From: a bacterium
GTDB lineage: Bacteria > Planctomycetota > UBA1135 > UBA2386
Reading direction: 5' to 3'
NCBI GenBank assembly: GCA_030432695.1
Contig: JAUILN010000005.1
Location: 248,001-312,000, forward strand
Length of the DNA: 64,000 bases
The stretch's first letter is position 1, and each line of letters begins with the position of its first letter. The translations under genes and the position numbers were made by a program. Shown here in pieces: positions 49,175 to 58,208 of this stretch. The notes beneath the pieces were generated by a model. It was not told the DNA's origin. It saw nothing but the letters and a program-made list of their open reading frames with translations, and made no database searches.

Positions 49175-51256
49175 ATGACCACTCGCCTGTCCTTCGTCCC
49201 TCTCCTCCTCGGCGCGGCCGGCGCGCTGCAGGAGTCTCCGTCTCAAACCTGGGTCTCGCGCAGCGAGCGCCCCTACGGCTCGTCGATCACCCTGGCCGAT
49301 GCCGGGCTGCACGGCCGACCTGTCTACCTCGGTGCCGACCTGTTCACGTGGGACGGCAGCCGCTGGCTCCCGGCCACCGGCCTGCCCGCGAACGCGAACT
49401 CGCTCGAGACCCCGGCCGGTGATCCGCTGCGCGAGGAGCTGGTGCTGGTCGCCGCGGTGTCACCGTCAGTGCGCCATACCTTCACGTTCGACGGCCGGAG
49501 CTGGACCGACCACGGCCCGACACCCGGCGGCCACCTGCGGTCGCTGCACTTCGACCCGAACCTCGATACGGTGGTGGCCTTCACCGACGACACGGCGAAC
49601 CAGCGCACCCAGGACTGGAGCTGGGACGGCACTCGATGGCAGGCCCTCGCTCCGAACCGCCGCCCCTACGGAGTCACCGGCGAGGTGGTGACCGACTCGG
49701 CCCGCGACCGCGTGCTGGTGATCGCGGGCGTGAGCGGGTCGCCGGCACAGACCGAGACCTGGGCGTGGGACGGCACGAGCTGGTCACGGGTGGCGACCAC
49801 TGGTTCGCTGCCCGGCCGCGCCGGAGCCGCGCTGGGTCACGACCCGGGCCGCGGACGGATCGTGCGGTTCGGCGGCCAGGACCCGACCGGCACCCGGCTG
49901 TTCAACGACACTTGGGAATGGGACGGCAGCCGCTGGACCGAGGTGTTCCCCCCGGCTGCTCCGCCGCGGTCCGCTGGATCGCGCTTCGGCTTCGATCCGG
50001 TCACCGGCTCGCTGGTGTTGTTCGGTCTGGAGAGCGAGATCGGCGCCGACTGGACCTGGGACGGCCGGACCTGGCGACGGCTCGCGTCGGCGCCGGGACC
50101 GGCGATCGCAGCCCACGCCGGAGACACCGGCCGCGGACTCCTGGTCCGCTATCAGGTGCATGGCTGGGGCCGCCTGCCGTCGACCCTCGAGTGGGACGGC
50201 CGGACCTGGACCGAGCTGCGCGTTCCCTCACCGTCGGCGCGCAGCACCGAGCTGTCGTGGGACCCCGCGACCGGGTCGGTCCTGATGTTCGGCGGCTACT
50301 CGCTCCTCGACGGCAGCGCGCTCGGCGAGGCCTGGCACTGGAACGGGAGCACGTGGCAGCGGTCCTCGGCGGCGACCTTGCCCGGGCCACGCTTCGACCA
50401 CGCGATGGCGCCCGACCCGGGGCGCAGCGGCGTGGTCCTGTTCGGGGGCCTCGACGACAACCTGTCGGCGCTCGCGGAGACCTGGCACTGGAACGGTTCG
50501 ACCTGGACCGACCTGACCACGTTCCTGCCCATCGCACCTCCGGGCGGGCCGAGTTCGTTCGAAGCGGGCGTGACCGCGGGCAACCTGCGCCTCGTCAGCG
50601 GCGGGGAACTCTGGCAGTGGAACGGCCGGTGGACCCAGCTCTCGCCGACGGTGCCGGTCACCAATCCGGATGGCGCGTTCGGTCGCGATCCTGCGACGGG
50701 GGCGTCGGTGTTGACCGGGCGCGACCCGAACGGTCGGTTCGCGAGCTTCGCGTGGAACAACGGCTCGTGGTCCCAGGTCGGCTCGCCGCGCGAGGACTTC
50801 GACGAGGCGGAGCACGATCCGCTGCGCGGCAACCTGTTGGCGTTCGGTCCGTCCGGGATGGCCGCCTACACCGGACAGCCTGCGGCGACGATCGGCTACG
50901 GATCGGGCTGTGGCCGACCGAGCCCGGCCGCGCTGGTCGAGGGCCTGCCACGGCCGGGCGAGTCGTCGTTCCGGATCGCAGCCCACGGCGCACCGACCAC
51001 GAACGTCGCCTTCCTCGCCGGGCTCGCGCCGACCAGCCTGCCGATCGGGAACGGATGCACGCTGTTGGTCGCGGCGCCGGTCGCGCTGGGAGCGACCACC
51101 ACGAACCGTTTCGGAGTCGGCTCCCTGCCGATGCCCATCCCGATGGATCCGGCGCTGCGCGGCGCATCCCTGTTCCTGCAGGTCGCCGAGGTGCGCCCAC
51201 GTGCACCGCTCGGCTGGGTGGCGAGTGGCGGGCTCGAGATCCGGATCGGCGACTGA
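49175..51256 (+). CDS. Secreted kelch-type beta-propeller protein (paralogue 3)
   Basis: Protein of 693 residues. The signal peptide (MTTRLSFVPLLLGAAGALQES) is less canonical than in its paralogues: Gln follows Leu rather than Ala. The body has kelch-like repeats such as DTWEWDGSRW, LSWDPATGSVLMFGGYSLLD and HAMAPDPGRSGVVLFGGLDD, mixed with TWxWDGxxW strands. The C-terminal ~115 residues begin GSGCGRPSPAALVEG and end IPMDPALRGASLFLQVAEVR, GLEIRIGD, the shared domain. ATG 49175 is used; an upstream in-frame ATG at ~49124 adds a charged extension. Confidence 0.8.
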   Translation: MTTRLSFVPLLLGAAGALQESPSQTWVSRSERPYGSSITLADAGLHGRPVYLGADLFTWDGSRWLPATGLPANANSLETPAGDPLREELVLVAAVSPSVRHTFTFDGRSWTDHGPTPGGHLRSLHFDPNLDTVVAFTDDTANQRTQDWSWDGTRWQALAPNRRPYGVTGEVVTDSARDRVLVIAGVSGSPAQTETWAWDGTSWSRVATTGSLPGRAGAALGHDPGRGRIVRFGGQDPTGTRLFNDTWEWDGSRWTEVFPPAAPPRSAGSRFGFDPVTGSLVLFGLESEIGADWTWDGRTWRRLASAPGPAIAAHAGDTGRGLLVRYQVHGWGRLPSTLEWDGRTWTELRVPSPSARSTELSWDPATGSVLMFGGYSLLDGSALGEAWHWNGSTWQRSSAATLPGPRFDHAMAPDPGRSGVVLFGGLDDNLSALAETWHWNGSTWTDLTTFLPIAPPGGPSSFEAGVTAGNLRLVSGGELWQWNGRWTQLSPTVPVTNPDGAFGRDPATGASVLTGRDPNGRFASFAWNNGSWSQVGSPREDFDEAEHDPLRGNLLAFGPSGMAAYTGQPAATIGYGSGCGRPSPAALVEGLPRPGESSFRIAAHGAPTTNVAFLAGLAPTSLPIGNGCTLLVAAPVALGATTTNRFGVGSLPMPIPMDPALRGASLFLQVAEVRPRAPLGWVASGGLEIRIGD

Positions 51257-51320
51257 GTGCAGTCGGGCAAGGGACCGGAGGGCCGTCCTCGAGGCAGTTG
51301 CTCGAAGGAGCAGCAACCTC

Positions 51321-51615
51321 TCACCCCGAACCCGCATCCCCCTCGAGCGCCGACCAAGGCGTCCCGATCCCCACCGCACGGACCTTCTCACCGAGCGGGA
51401 AGCCGTCGCTGCCGAAGTACACCACGTCGAGTCGCTCCAGCGCCAGCGTCTCGACCGCCGACCACATCGACTTCGTGGGCCTCGGCGATGTTCTCGAACC
51501 ACGGGTTCAGACGACGCGCCATGAACGTGCCGCAGAGTATGTCGAAGTAGCGGCCCACGGTGCGTTGCGAGACGCCGAACGCGCGCGCCAACTCCGCGCC
51601 ATTCCAGGTCTGACC
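51321..51615 (-). pseudogene. Remnant of an AAA-type ATPase with DUF4143 domain
   Basis: Reading leftward from 51615: GQTWNGAELARAFGVSQRTV, GRYFDILCGTFMARRLNPWF, EN match the start of DUF4143 in ATP-binding proteins of the DUF4143 group. The frame then breaks. The shifted frame reads LALERLDVVYFGSDGFPLGE, KVRAVGI and ends at TGA 51321-51323, which matches the C-terminal end of the same family. The N-terminal ATPase domain and the middle of DUF4143 are deleted. The remnant abuts the stop codon of the next gene. Confidence 0.7.
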
Positions 51616-51618
51616 GTA

Positions 51619-52809
51619 TCAGTTCACCACGACCGCCGTCGGCGCCCCGACCGCGACCTCCCCGCTCACGCCGAGCCGCACGCTCTGGAACACCAGCGGC
51701 AGCGCGCTCGGCAGCGGTGGCATCAGGAACGTCAACCGGGTCACGCCGCCGGCCGGGATCGGCACGACATCGAACAGTGGGCTCGCCGCATCGATCCACA
51801 GCGATCCGAGCGGGAACGGCAGCACGGGGCCGGGCAGGTCGAACATCAGGTAGACGATGTCCTGCGGGGCGCCGTGGACGTCGACGGTGAACGGGGTGCC
51901 GGATCGCAGCGGCCGGGAGAAGACCTGCCATGGCAGCACCTCCCGATGGACCGTCACCGTTCCCTGGATTGGTTGGCCCGGCGCGCCGAGGACCACTGCG
52001 GGATCGATCCGCAACGTGCTGTTCACCCCCTCGATCGCGCCCTGCAGGCCGAGGCCGCCATTGCCGGAAGTCGCACGCGCACTGCCGGTGATGCTCAGCT
52101 GGCTGTTGTCCAGCTCGATGCCGGGCAGCGAGTAGAGCCCGATGTTGAAGTTGGAACCCGGGAACGTGCCGCCACGGACGAACACCGTCGAGTTGCGCGC
52201 CACCAGCGACGAAGCGTTGTACGTCTCCGTGACGTGCACGTTCTCGAACACCAGGTGACTCCACAGGCCACCGACCGGCGGACAGCTCGGGCAGTCGCGG
52301 ACGACCATGGAGCTGGAGGTGGCGTGTGGCCCGCCCCAAGGATTGTTACTCCCTGGCACGGACCCCGGGAACCGGGGCGAGTCGAACAACACCCAGGCGC
52401 AGGCGTTGACCGCAATGCCGGTCAGCCTGGCCTGGCTGTCGAAGGTGGCATTCTCGACGATCACCGTCCCCGCGCAGGAGTCGATCTGCAGGGAGATGAC
52501 CAACGGCGAGCCGAGGAACGTGGCACCTCGCAGCGTGAATTGCTGACCGGCGGGCACGTTGGCGATCCGCGACTGGCTGCCGAAGTTGGCGTCGAGGCGG
52601 ACGCCGGGATCGCATTCGATCAACAACCCGCGGTCGGCGAGCAGTGGATCGTAGAGCGCGGCCGCGACGACGAGGCGATCACCTGGCGCAGCCTGTTGGA
52701 TCGCCTGGTTCAGGGCTGCTCCCCCCCCTGACACGAAACGCGTGGCTTGCGCCGGCGAGGTCGCAACGAGCAGGGTCAGGAACGCGGGAAGGGCCAGTAA
52801 AGCTCTCAT
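51619..52809 (-). CDS. Secreted beta-helix-like protein
   Basis: Protein of 396 residues with signal peptide (MRALLALPAFLTLLVATSPA|QAT). It opens with a pectate-lyase/choice-of-anchor-like start (LNQAIQQAAPGDRLVVAAAL) typical of right-handed parallel beta-helices. Coils such as RGATFLGSPLVISLQIDSCA, VENATFDSQARLTGIAVNAC and VTETYNASSLVARNSTVFVR follow. The C-terminal ~110 residues resemble the shared beta domain (PFTVDVHGAPQDIVYLMFDL to AVGAPTAVVVN). No catalytic residues were recognised. Likely extracellular. Confidence 0.78.
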   Translation of the reverse strand: MRALLALPAFLTLLVATSPAQATRFVSGGGAALNQAIQQAAPGDRLVVAAALYDPLLADRGLLIECDPGVRLDANFGSQSRIANVPAGQQFTLRGATFLGSPLVISLQIDSCAGTVIVENATFDSQARLTGIAVNACAWVLFDSPRFPGSVPGSNNPWGGPHATSSSMVVRDCPSCPPVGGLWSHLVFENVHVTETYNASSLVARNSTVFVRGGTFPGSNFNIGLYSLPGIELDNSQLSITGSARATSGNGGLGLQGAIEGVNSTLRIDPAVVLGAPGQPIQGTVTVHREVLPWQVFSRPLRSGTPFTVDVHGAPQDIVYLMFDLPGPVLPFPLGSLWIDAASPLFDVVPIPAGGVTRLTFLMPPLPSALPLVFQSVRLGVSGEVAVGAPTAVVVN

Positions 52810-52952
52810 GCCCGAGGATTGTACCGGTTCTGCGGAGCAGCGGCGGATCTGGCACTGCCCCGAATCGGAGCACCCACGTGGATGCGTCGGCTCGCCGGAC
52901 GCGACGTTGCGTAAGGTCCGTCGCGCTCGGCGGGTTCACCGTCGCGCTACCG

Positions 52953-54527
52953 CTACCGACCCACGGTGAAGTCGGCGGCCCCGGTGACCGCGAGGCTCGG
53001 AGAATTCCCGTCGAGGAGCAGGCCCTGCGCAAAGAGCCGCAGCCCGGTCAGTGCCGATGTCGTCGGAATCGCCAGGGTGTGGCGCGCCGGCTGCCCGGGG
53101 CCGGTCCACACCACCGCCCGGGACACCACGGCCGAGGACAGATCGACGAGCGCCTCGACCCCAGCACCGGCGATCCCGATGCCGGGCACGATCCGACCGC
53201 ACGGATACGCGGGGTCCGGTGCAGGCGCGGCGATCCAGGTCGTCATGCCCCCAGGTGCAGCGCCGGTACTGCCCTGCGGGTCGTCGATCTCCAGCGTGCA
53301 CGCCCCGCCGAGGCGAGGGCTGCCGGTCACGGTGAGAACGGCCTTGGTTCCGCCGCAGCCCGGACGGGAGTCGACCCGGGGCGCGTCGGTGCGATGCATC
53401 ACCAGCGGCTCGACCAGGCTCTTGAAGCCCACCGCCCAGGCATTGCACGGCCCGGTCGCGGCCATCGCGGTCACGAACAATGGCGGGGCCAGCGTCTGCT
53501 CGGACACCCAGGCGCCGTTGGCCTCGCGACCGTAGATCCCCCTTCCTCCGGCGAGCAGCGGCCCACCGCGGAGCTGCAGGAGTTCGTAGAGCGGCGCCGG
53601 AGCCTCGTGCCGTGAGAACGTCGAGCCGTCGAACTCGTAGAGGGCATCGCCATACACCCCGTGCTGAATGTCCGCCTCGCTGACCGAGATCCACACATTG
53701 CCCTGTGCGTCGGCCTCGACCGCGCCGAGCCAGAACTGCCACTGCGGCGTCGTGCCAGGCAACGGCAAGCTTTGCTGCGTCCAGCCACTGCCGTCCCAGC
53801 GGATGACGAACGCGGCACCCCCGGCAAACGGCGTCCCCTGATTGCTCGTCTGACCGACGGCCCACGCGTCGTTCGGGCTGCGCCACAGGAGGTCCTCGAC
53901 GTGCTGGAAGCCGATCGTCGGATTGGGTGTCGGATACGCCGTGAAGCCGGAGCCGTCCCAATGCGTCATCGCGCTCGCCCGCGCGTAGTAGTGCGACAAC
54001 CAGAGGTCGCCGGCGACTCCGGCGACGCCGCTGACCTCGTGGGTCCAGCTCGGCGGCAGGGCGATACGGAGCCACGAGTTGCCGTCCCAATGCAGGACGA
54101 GCGGCAGCAGTTGGATCCCGCCCGAGGCCGCCTGACCCTCGAACGACCCCACCGCCCACACGTCGTTCGCGGCCAGCGCGTGCACATCGTAGAGTTCGCA
54201 CTTCGGCGGCCGGCCCGCGACTCCCGGGCTCGGCGACGGCATCCGGCTCCACGCCGTGCCGTCCCAGTGGAAGACGAGGGTCAGCTCCTCGTAGCTGGTG
54301 CTGCCGAGGACCCGGCGCCGCTCGAGTCCGACCGCCCAGACATCGCCCTGCCCGGTGGTTGCGACGCCATTGAGCCGCACGGCGATGGCGCCCGGCAGCG
54401 CCGGGGTCGGCTGCTCGGTCCAGGTGCCGCACGACTGCGCCGAGGCGGCAGCTCCGAGGCCGGCGAGCGATGCGGTGAGAACCGCGAGGATGGTGCGGAG
54501 ACGAGCCGGTCGTTGGAGAAAGCGCAT
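52953..54527 (-). CDS. Secreted propeller-like protein with DVWAVG repeats
   Basis: Protein of 524 residues with signal peptide ending AAASA|QSC. Five or six repeats carry a V-W-A-V-G strand: GDVWAVGLERRR, NDVWAVGSFEGQ, NDAWAVGQTSNQ, GNVWISVSEADI and CNAWAVGFKSLV. Each is followed by an LVFHWDGTAWSRM-type strand, as in a beta-propeller. The C-terminal domain (from PGCGGTKAVLTVTGSPRLGG to ALTGLRLFAQGLLLDG, FTVGR) belongs to the shared type. Possible extracellular binding function; no enzyme motif. Confidence 0.78.
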   Translation of the reverse strand: MRFLQRPARLRTILAVLTASLAGLGAAASAQSCGTWTEQPTPALPGAIAVRLNGVATTGQGDVWAVGLERRRVLGSTSYEELTLVFHWDGTAWSRMPSPSPGVAGRPPKCELYDVHALAANDVWAVGSFEGQAASGGIQLLPLVLHWDGNSWLRIALPPSWTHEVSGVAGVAGDLWLSHYYARASAMTHWDGSGFTAYPTPNPTIGFQHVEDLLWRSPNDAWAVGQTSNQGTPFAGGAAFVIRWDGSGWTQQSLPLPGTTPQWQFWLGAVEADAQGNVWISVSEADIQHGVYGDALYEFDGSTFSRHEAPAPLYELLQLRGGPLLAGGRGIYGREANGAWVSEQTLAPPLFVTAMAATGPCNAWAVGFKSLVEPLVMHRTDAPRVDSRPGCGGTKAVLTVTGSPRLGGACTLEIDDPQGSTGAAPGGMTTWIAAPAPDPAYPCGRIVPGIGIAGAGVEALVDLSSAVVSRAVVWTGPGQPARHTLAIPTTSALTGLRLFAQGLLLDGNSPSLAVTGAADFTVGR

Positions 54528-54677
54528 GGGTCGGACGCAGGGGCAACTGACGTGCCCGCATGGTTCCTCGCGAGTACGTCCGGAAGACGGACGGCGAGGC
54601 CGGCTCGCGAGACCCGGCCATCTCGAGCCCCGGCACCTTCCGCACTCCCCTGCGCAAGCGGCTCCCCAAGGCTTCCG

Positions 54678-55595
54678 TCAATGGTCGCCGATCCACGCGA
54701 TTCCGCCCGGACTCACCGAGATGCCCAGCGAGTTCGCCAATGGATCGACGACGATCCACTGCACGCGGAAGGCAGCACCCAGCAGGGCGCGGTCGTTCGG
54801 GATCCGATGCGCGACCGATGCCGCGCCGGTACTCCCCGCGGTGCGGGCCACCGTGACGAGCGGCACCTGCTCGAGCGCACAACCCGGCGCCCCGAGCGAC
54901 CCGAGATCGAGCGGTCCCGCAGTCAGCCCCATCGCATAGACCACTGGGGCCCGCGCCGGCGCCTGGGCGAGGAGGACCTGCATCAGCGAGCCGAGCACCG
55001 GAGTACCGACCGCGTCGATACGGGGCGTGCCATGCGTGCCCCGACAGCCGGTTCCGCTTCGGTCGAAACTCGCACGCGCCACCCGGCTGCTGCAGTAGGC
55101 CTGGTACATCCACTGCACCGAGGAGAACGGCCCCGACCACACTCCCGCGGATCCGACGTGGTGCGGCACGGTGCTGCCGCCGAGGGCGGTCGGCGGCGCG
55201 AGGTTGCCGATCGCGTTGTCGAACACGATGTGGAAGTCGGTGCGGGCCGGAACCGGTGCCTGGAGCTGTGCGGCGTAGGTGCCGAGAGTGGTGCCGACGA
55301 ACATCGTTCCCGCACCGACGAGCTGTCCCGGTGCACCGTTCGCCGCCGAGTCGTAGATCGAGATGGGCAGCGCCACGGGAGCCGCATTGCGGGTGTGGCA
55401 ATACAGCTCGACCCGGCAGATCGTGTCGGCCTGCGGAAGGCCGGGCACCTGGATCGCGAAGGTCGCAGCGGTCAGTTGGCGACCCAGGTGGGTCGCGTTC
55501 CAGTTGGCGGAACGGCAGACCTGGGTGCACTGCGCGGTGGCGGACACGGCGGGCAGGGCAGCGACGAGGAAGGCGAGGAGCGATCGCTTGCGCAT
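54678..55595 (-). CDS. Secreted beta-rich protein of unknown function
   Basis: Protein of 305 residues with signal peptide (MRKRSLLAFLVAALPAVSATA|QCT). Residues ~25-170 form a probable jelly-roll (FAIQVPGLPQADTICRVELY, LPISIYDSAANGAPGQLVGA, DFHIVFDNAIGNLAPPTALG) similar in style to the protein at 33166. Residues ~180-305 (GTGCRGTHGTP to ALLGAAFRVQWIVVDPLANS, IAWIGDH) are the shared C-terminal domain. Several Cys residues are compatible with disulfides after export. Confidence 0.75.
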   Translation of the reverse strand: MRKRSLLAFLVAALPAVSATAQCTQVCRSANWNATHLGRQLTAATFAIQVPGLPQADTICRVELYCHTRNAAPVALPISIYDSAANGAPGQLVGAGTMFVGTTLGTYAAQLQAPVPARTDFHIVFDNAIGNLAPPTALGGSTVPHHVGSAGVWSGPFSSVQWMYQAYCSSRVARASFDRSGTGCRGTHGTPRIDAVGTPVLGSLMQVLLAQAPARAPVVYAMGLTAGPLDLGSLGAPGCALEQVPLVTVARTAGSTGAASVAHRIPNDRALLGAAFRVQWIVVDPLANSLGISVSPGGIAWIGDH

Positions 55596-55785
55596 GGCAT
55601 GTGGTGCGGAACGCGAGGGGTCGGCGAAGAATCAGCAAGCCACGGTCCGTCGCCGGTCTCCGACGATCCGTCCGGCTTCCGCACGTGCGGTGCCCGCGAT
55701 CCGGACGGTCACCCGGATGGCCGACACGGTACGGAGATCGCGCGGCCGTCTCGACGTCCGCGCCCCCTCCGACCAGCATCCTCCC

Positions 55786-57378
55786 ATGCTCCCGATCCCG
55801 AAGATCGCGCCGCCGTCCCTCGTCCTCGTCGCAGCCGGATTGCTGAGCGCCCAGGAGGTCCGGGAGGACTGGCGGACGGGTCTGGGCTCGGCGAACGTCG
55901 CACTCGACCGGCACCACGACGTCTTCCTCACCAGCAGTGCCGGCCAGACCGGGGCCGACCAGTTCGTGACCAAGCTCGACGAGCGGGGTCGAACCCTCTG
56001 GACCCGCCGCCACGGCGATCCCGCGCATGCCGAGAGCACCCGTTGGCTGGCGGTGGATTCCCGCGGCAACGTGCTCATCACCGGGCACCGGAGCTGGGCC
56101 AGCGGAGGTCCGGGCGGCTTCCTGACCGCGAAGTTCGACACCGACGGCAACCTGCTCTGGTCGCGGCTGCTGCAGACCAATGGCGAGGGCTACCGGATCG
56201 AGGTCGACGAGAACGACGACGTCTACGTCGCGGGTAGGAACTACACGACCGCGCTCGGCTTCCACTTCCTGACGGTCAAGTACGACGCACAGGGCAACCT
56301 GCTGTGGCAGCGGATCAAGAACCTCGTCGAACCCACGGCGATGGCGGTCGGCCACGGTCGGGTCGCGGTGGTCGGCAGCTCGCCGCAGATGGGGCTCGTG
56401 GTCTACGACCTGCAGGGCAACGAGCTGTTCTCCGACGTCTTCCCCTCCGCGCAGGGTGCGGAAGACGTGGTGATCCGCGCCGACCGATCGGTGGTGATGT
56501 GCGGCACCGCGGTCGGACTGAATGCCGTCGTGGCGTGCTACGACGCCGGCGGCACGCGCGCCTGGTCGCACCAGGAGCCGGGACCATTCGGACCGTTCGG
56601 TCGGTTCAAGCGACTGGCGGTCGACGGCACCGGAGGCCTGATCGCCGTCGGCCACGGCTCGTCGCAGACGGCCTACCAGGACTGGCTGGTCGCGCGCCTC
56701 GACCCGGCGGGCAACCGGCTGTGGGCGCGCGGCCACGACGGCTTCCCGGGCAACGAGGAATGGGCGCTGGCCGTCTCGATCGGTCCGGGCGACGAGGCCT
56801 ACGTCGCCGGGCTCGCGGGCGTGCCGACGGCGACCGGTGGTCGTGGACTCGGCACCGTGGTGATCCGCTACGACGTCGCGGGAGGCATCGACTGGATCCA
56901 CGAGGCGCAGGACTCCGGCAGCCGGCCGGTCCAGGTGATCCCGGATTCCTTCGGCGAGGTCGTGGTCGGCGGCGGCACGGGGACCGCGCCGGTACTCCGG
57001 CTCCTGCAGCGCGAGTGGCGCACGCTGGGCAACGATCTCCCGGGAACGCACGGCATGGCCGATCTCGAGGTTCGCGGTTACCTCGACGGCTCCGGCCCCC
57101 TCTCCTTCGGCGTGCGTGGCGCCCTGCCCGGTGCGGCCGGCGTCCTCGCGATCGGCGCGAGTCGCATCGACCGCCCGCTGTTCGGCGGCCTCGTGGTGCC
57201 GTCGCTCGATCTCCTGGTCCCTCTCGCGATCGATGCCGCCGGCGCCGCATCGCTCGGTGCGACCCTGCCGTCCTTCGTGCCGATCGCGAGCGAGTTCTAC
57301 GTGCAGGCGTGGATCGTGGATCCTGGGGCACCTGGGGGCTTCGCCGCGTCGGACGCGGTGATGAAAGCCCTGCAGTGA
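55786..57378 (+). CDS. Secreted SBBP-type beta-propeller protein
   Basis: Protein of 530 residues; ATG 55786 begins a signal peptide ending GLLSA|QEV. Repeats of the beta-propeller/SBBP kind are visible: DQFVTKLDERGRTLWTRR, GGFLTAKFDTDGNLLWSRLL, FHFLTVKYDAQGNLLWQRIK and QDWLVARLDPAGNRLWARG, with strands such as DDVYVAGRNY between them. The C-terminal ~120 residues (LEVRGYLDGSGPLSFGVRGA to FYVQAWIVDPGAPGGF) are a divergent form of the shared domain, ending without the IGD signature. Extracellular binding is likely; the ligand is unknown. Confidence 0.78.
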   Translation: MLPIPKIAPPSLVLVAAGLLSAQEVREDWRTGLGSANVALDRHHDVFLTSSAGQTGADQFVTKLDERGRTLWTRRHGDPAHAESTRWLAVDSRGNVLITGHRSWASGGPGGFLTAKFDTDGNLLWSRLLQTNGEGYRIEVDENDDVYVAGRNYTTALGFHFLTVKYDAQGNLLWQRIKNLVEPTAMAVGHGRVAVVGSSPQMGLVVYDLQGNELFSDVFPSAQGAEDVVIRADRSVVMCGTAVGLNAVVACYDAGGTRAWSHQEPGPFGPFGRFKRLAVDGTGGLIAVGHGSSQTAYQDWLVARLDPAGNRLWARGHDGFPGNEEWALAVSIGPGDEAYVAGLAGVPTATGGRGLGTVVIRYDVAGGIDWIHEAQDSGSRPVQVIPDSFGEVVVGGGTGTAPVLRLLQREWRTLGNDLPGTHGMADLEVRGYLDGSGPLSFGVRGALPGAAGVLAIGASRIDRPLFGGLVVPSLDLLVPLAIDAAGAASLGATLPSFVPIASEFYVQAWIVDPGAPGGFAASDAVMKALQ

Positions 57379-57454
57379 GCGCGGCGGGCTTCGGTCCCGA
57401 CGAGTAGCCGCTCCATGCTCTCCCCCATCCCCGGGGCACGGCATACTGCGCAGC

Positions 57455-58171
57455 TTGACCGGATCACCCGACACCGCCACCGCGAACACGACCTCGGACG
57501 CCACAGCGCCGCCACGCCTTCTCCCGCTCGTGGTGCTGTGGTTCCCGCTCGGTCTCGCGATCGACGCCCTCGGCGGTCTCGCCGGCACCGCGGTCACCAC
57601 CCTCGGCACCTTTGCGCTGTTCGCGGCGGTCTACCGCGCGTCCTCGGCCCCTGACCGCCGCATCCTGCTGGTCTGCGTCGCCTGGGCGACGGTCGGCGAG
57701 TTGGTGCTCACCGAGGTGCTCGGTCTCTACCAGTACCGCATCGGCTTCCTGCCACCCTTCGTCCCGCCGGGACACGCACTGCTGTTCCAGCTCGGCCTGT
57801 GGTCGGTCGCCGGGCTGTCGGCGAGGTTGCTCCGCGCGCTGCGAGTCTCCGCGATCCCTTTGACGATCGCGGCGGTCGTGTTGCTCGACGACCATCAGAG
57901 CCTGGTGTTCCTCGCGGTGTTCGTGGCGCTGCTCCGCTTCGGGCCATCGCCGGCGATCTACGGCGCGATGTTCTTCCTCGCGCTGGCGCTCGAACTCATC
58001 GGCACCGCGATCGGCACCTGGACCTGGGCGCCGCGCGATCCGTGGCTGGGCATCCAGACCTTCAACCCGCCGATCGCCGCGGGCGTGTTCTATTGCCTGC
58101 TGGATGCGCTGACGCTGGGCCGGCGTCGCGGCGGACCGCCGGTGATGCGCCGCACGACCCTCGCGAGGTGA
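57455..58171 (+). CDS. Polytopic membrane protein of unknown function
   Basis: Protein of up to 238 residues, read from TTG 57455; no ATG occurs before the first helix. About seven hydrophobic helices: RLLPLVVLWFPLGLAIDALG, VTTLGTFALFAAVY, IPLTIAAVVLLDDHQSLVFL, YGAMFFLALALELIGTAIGT, with polar loops such as VLGLYQYRIGFLPPFVPPGH. The loop WTWAPRDPWLGIQTFNPPIA before the last helix is distinctive, but I do not recognise the family. It stands between two secreted-protein genes. Confidence 0.7.
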   Translation: MTGSPDTATANTTSDATAPPRLLPLVVLWFPLGLAIDALGGLAGTAVTTLGTFALFAAVYRASSAPDRRILLVCVAWATVGELVLTEVLGLYQYRIGFLPPFVPPGHALLFQLGLWSVAGLSARLLRALRVSAIPLTIAAVVLLDDHQSLVFLAVFVALLRFGPSPAIYGAMFFLALALELIGTAIGTWTWAPRDPWLGIQTFNPPIAAGVFYCLLDALTLGRRRGGPPVMRRTTLAR

Positions 58172-58208
58172 ACTCCCTCGCGGCCGCGCAGACCACCGCA
58201 GTCCCGGA

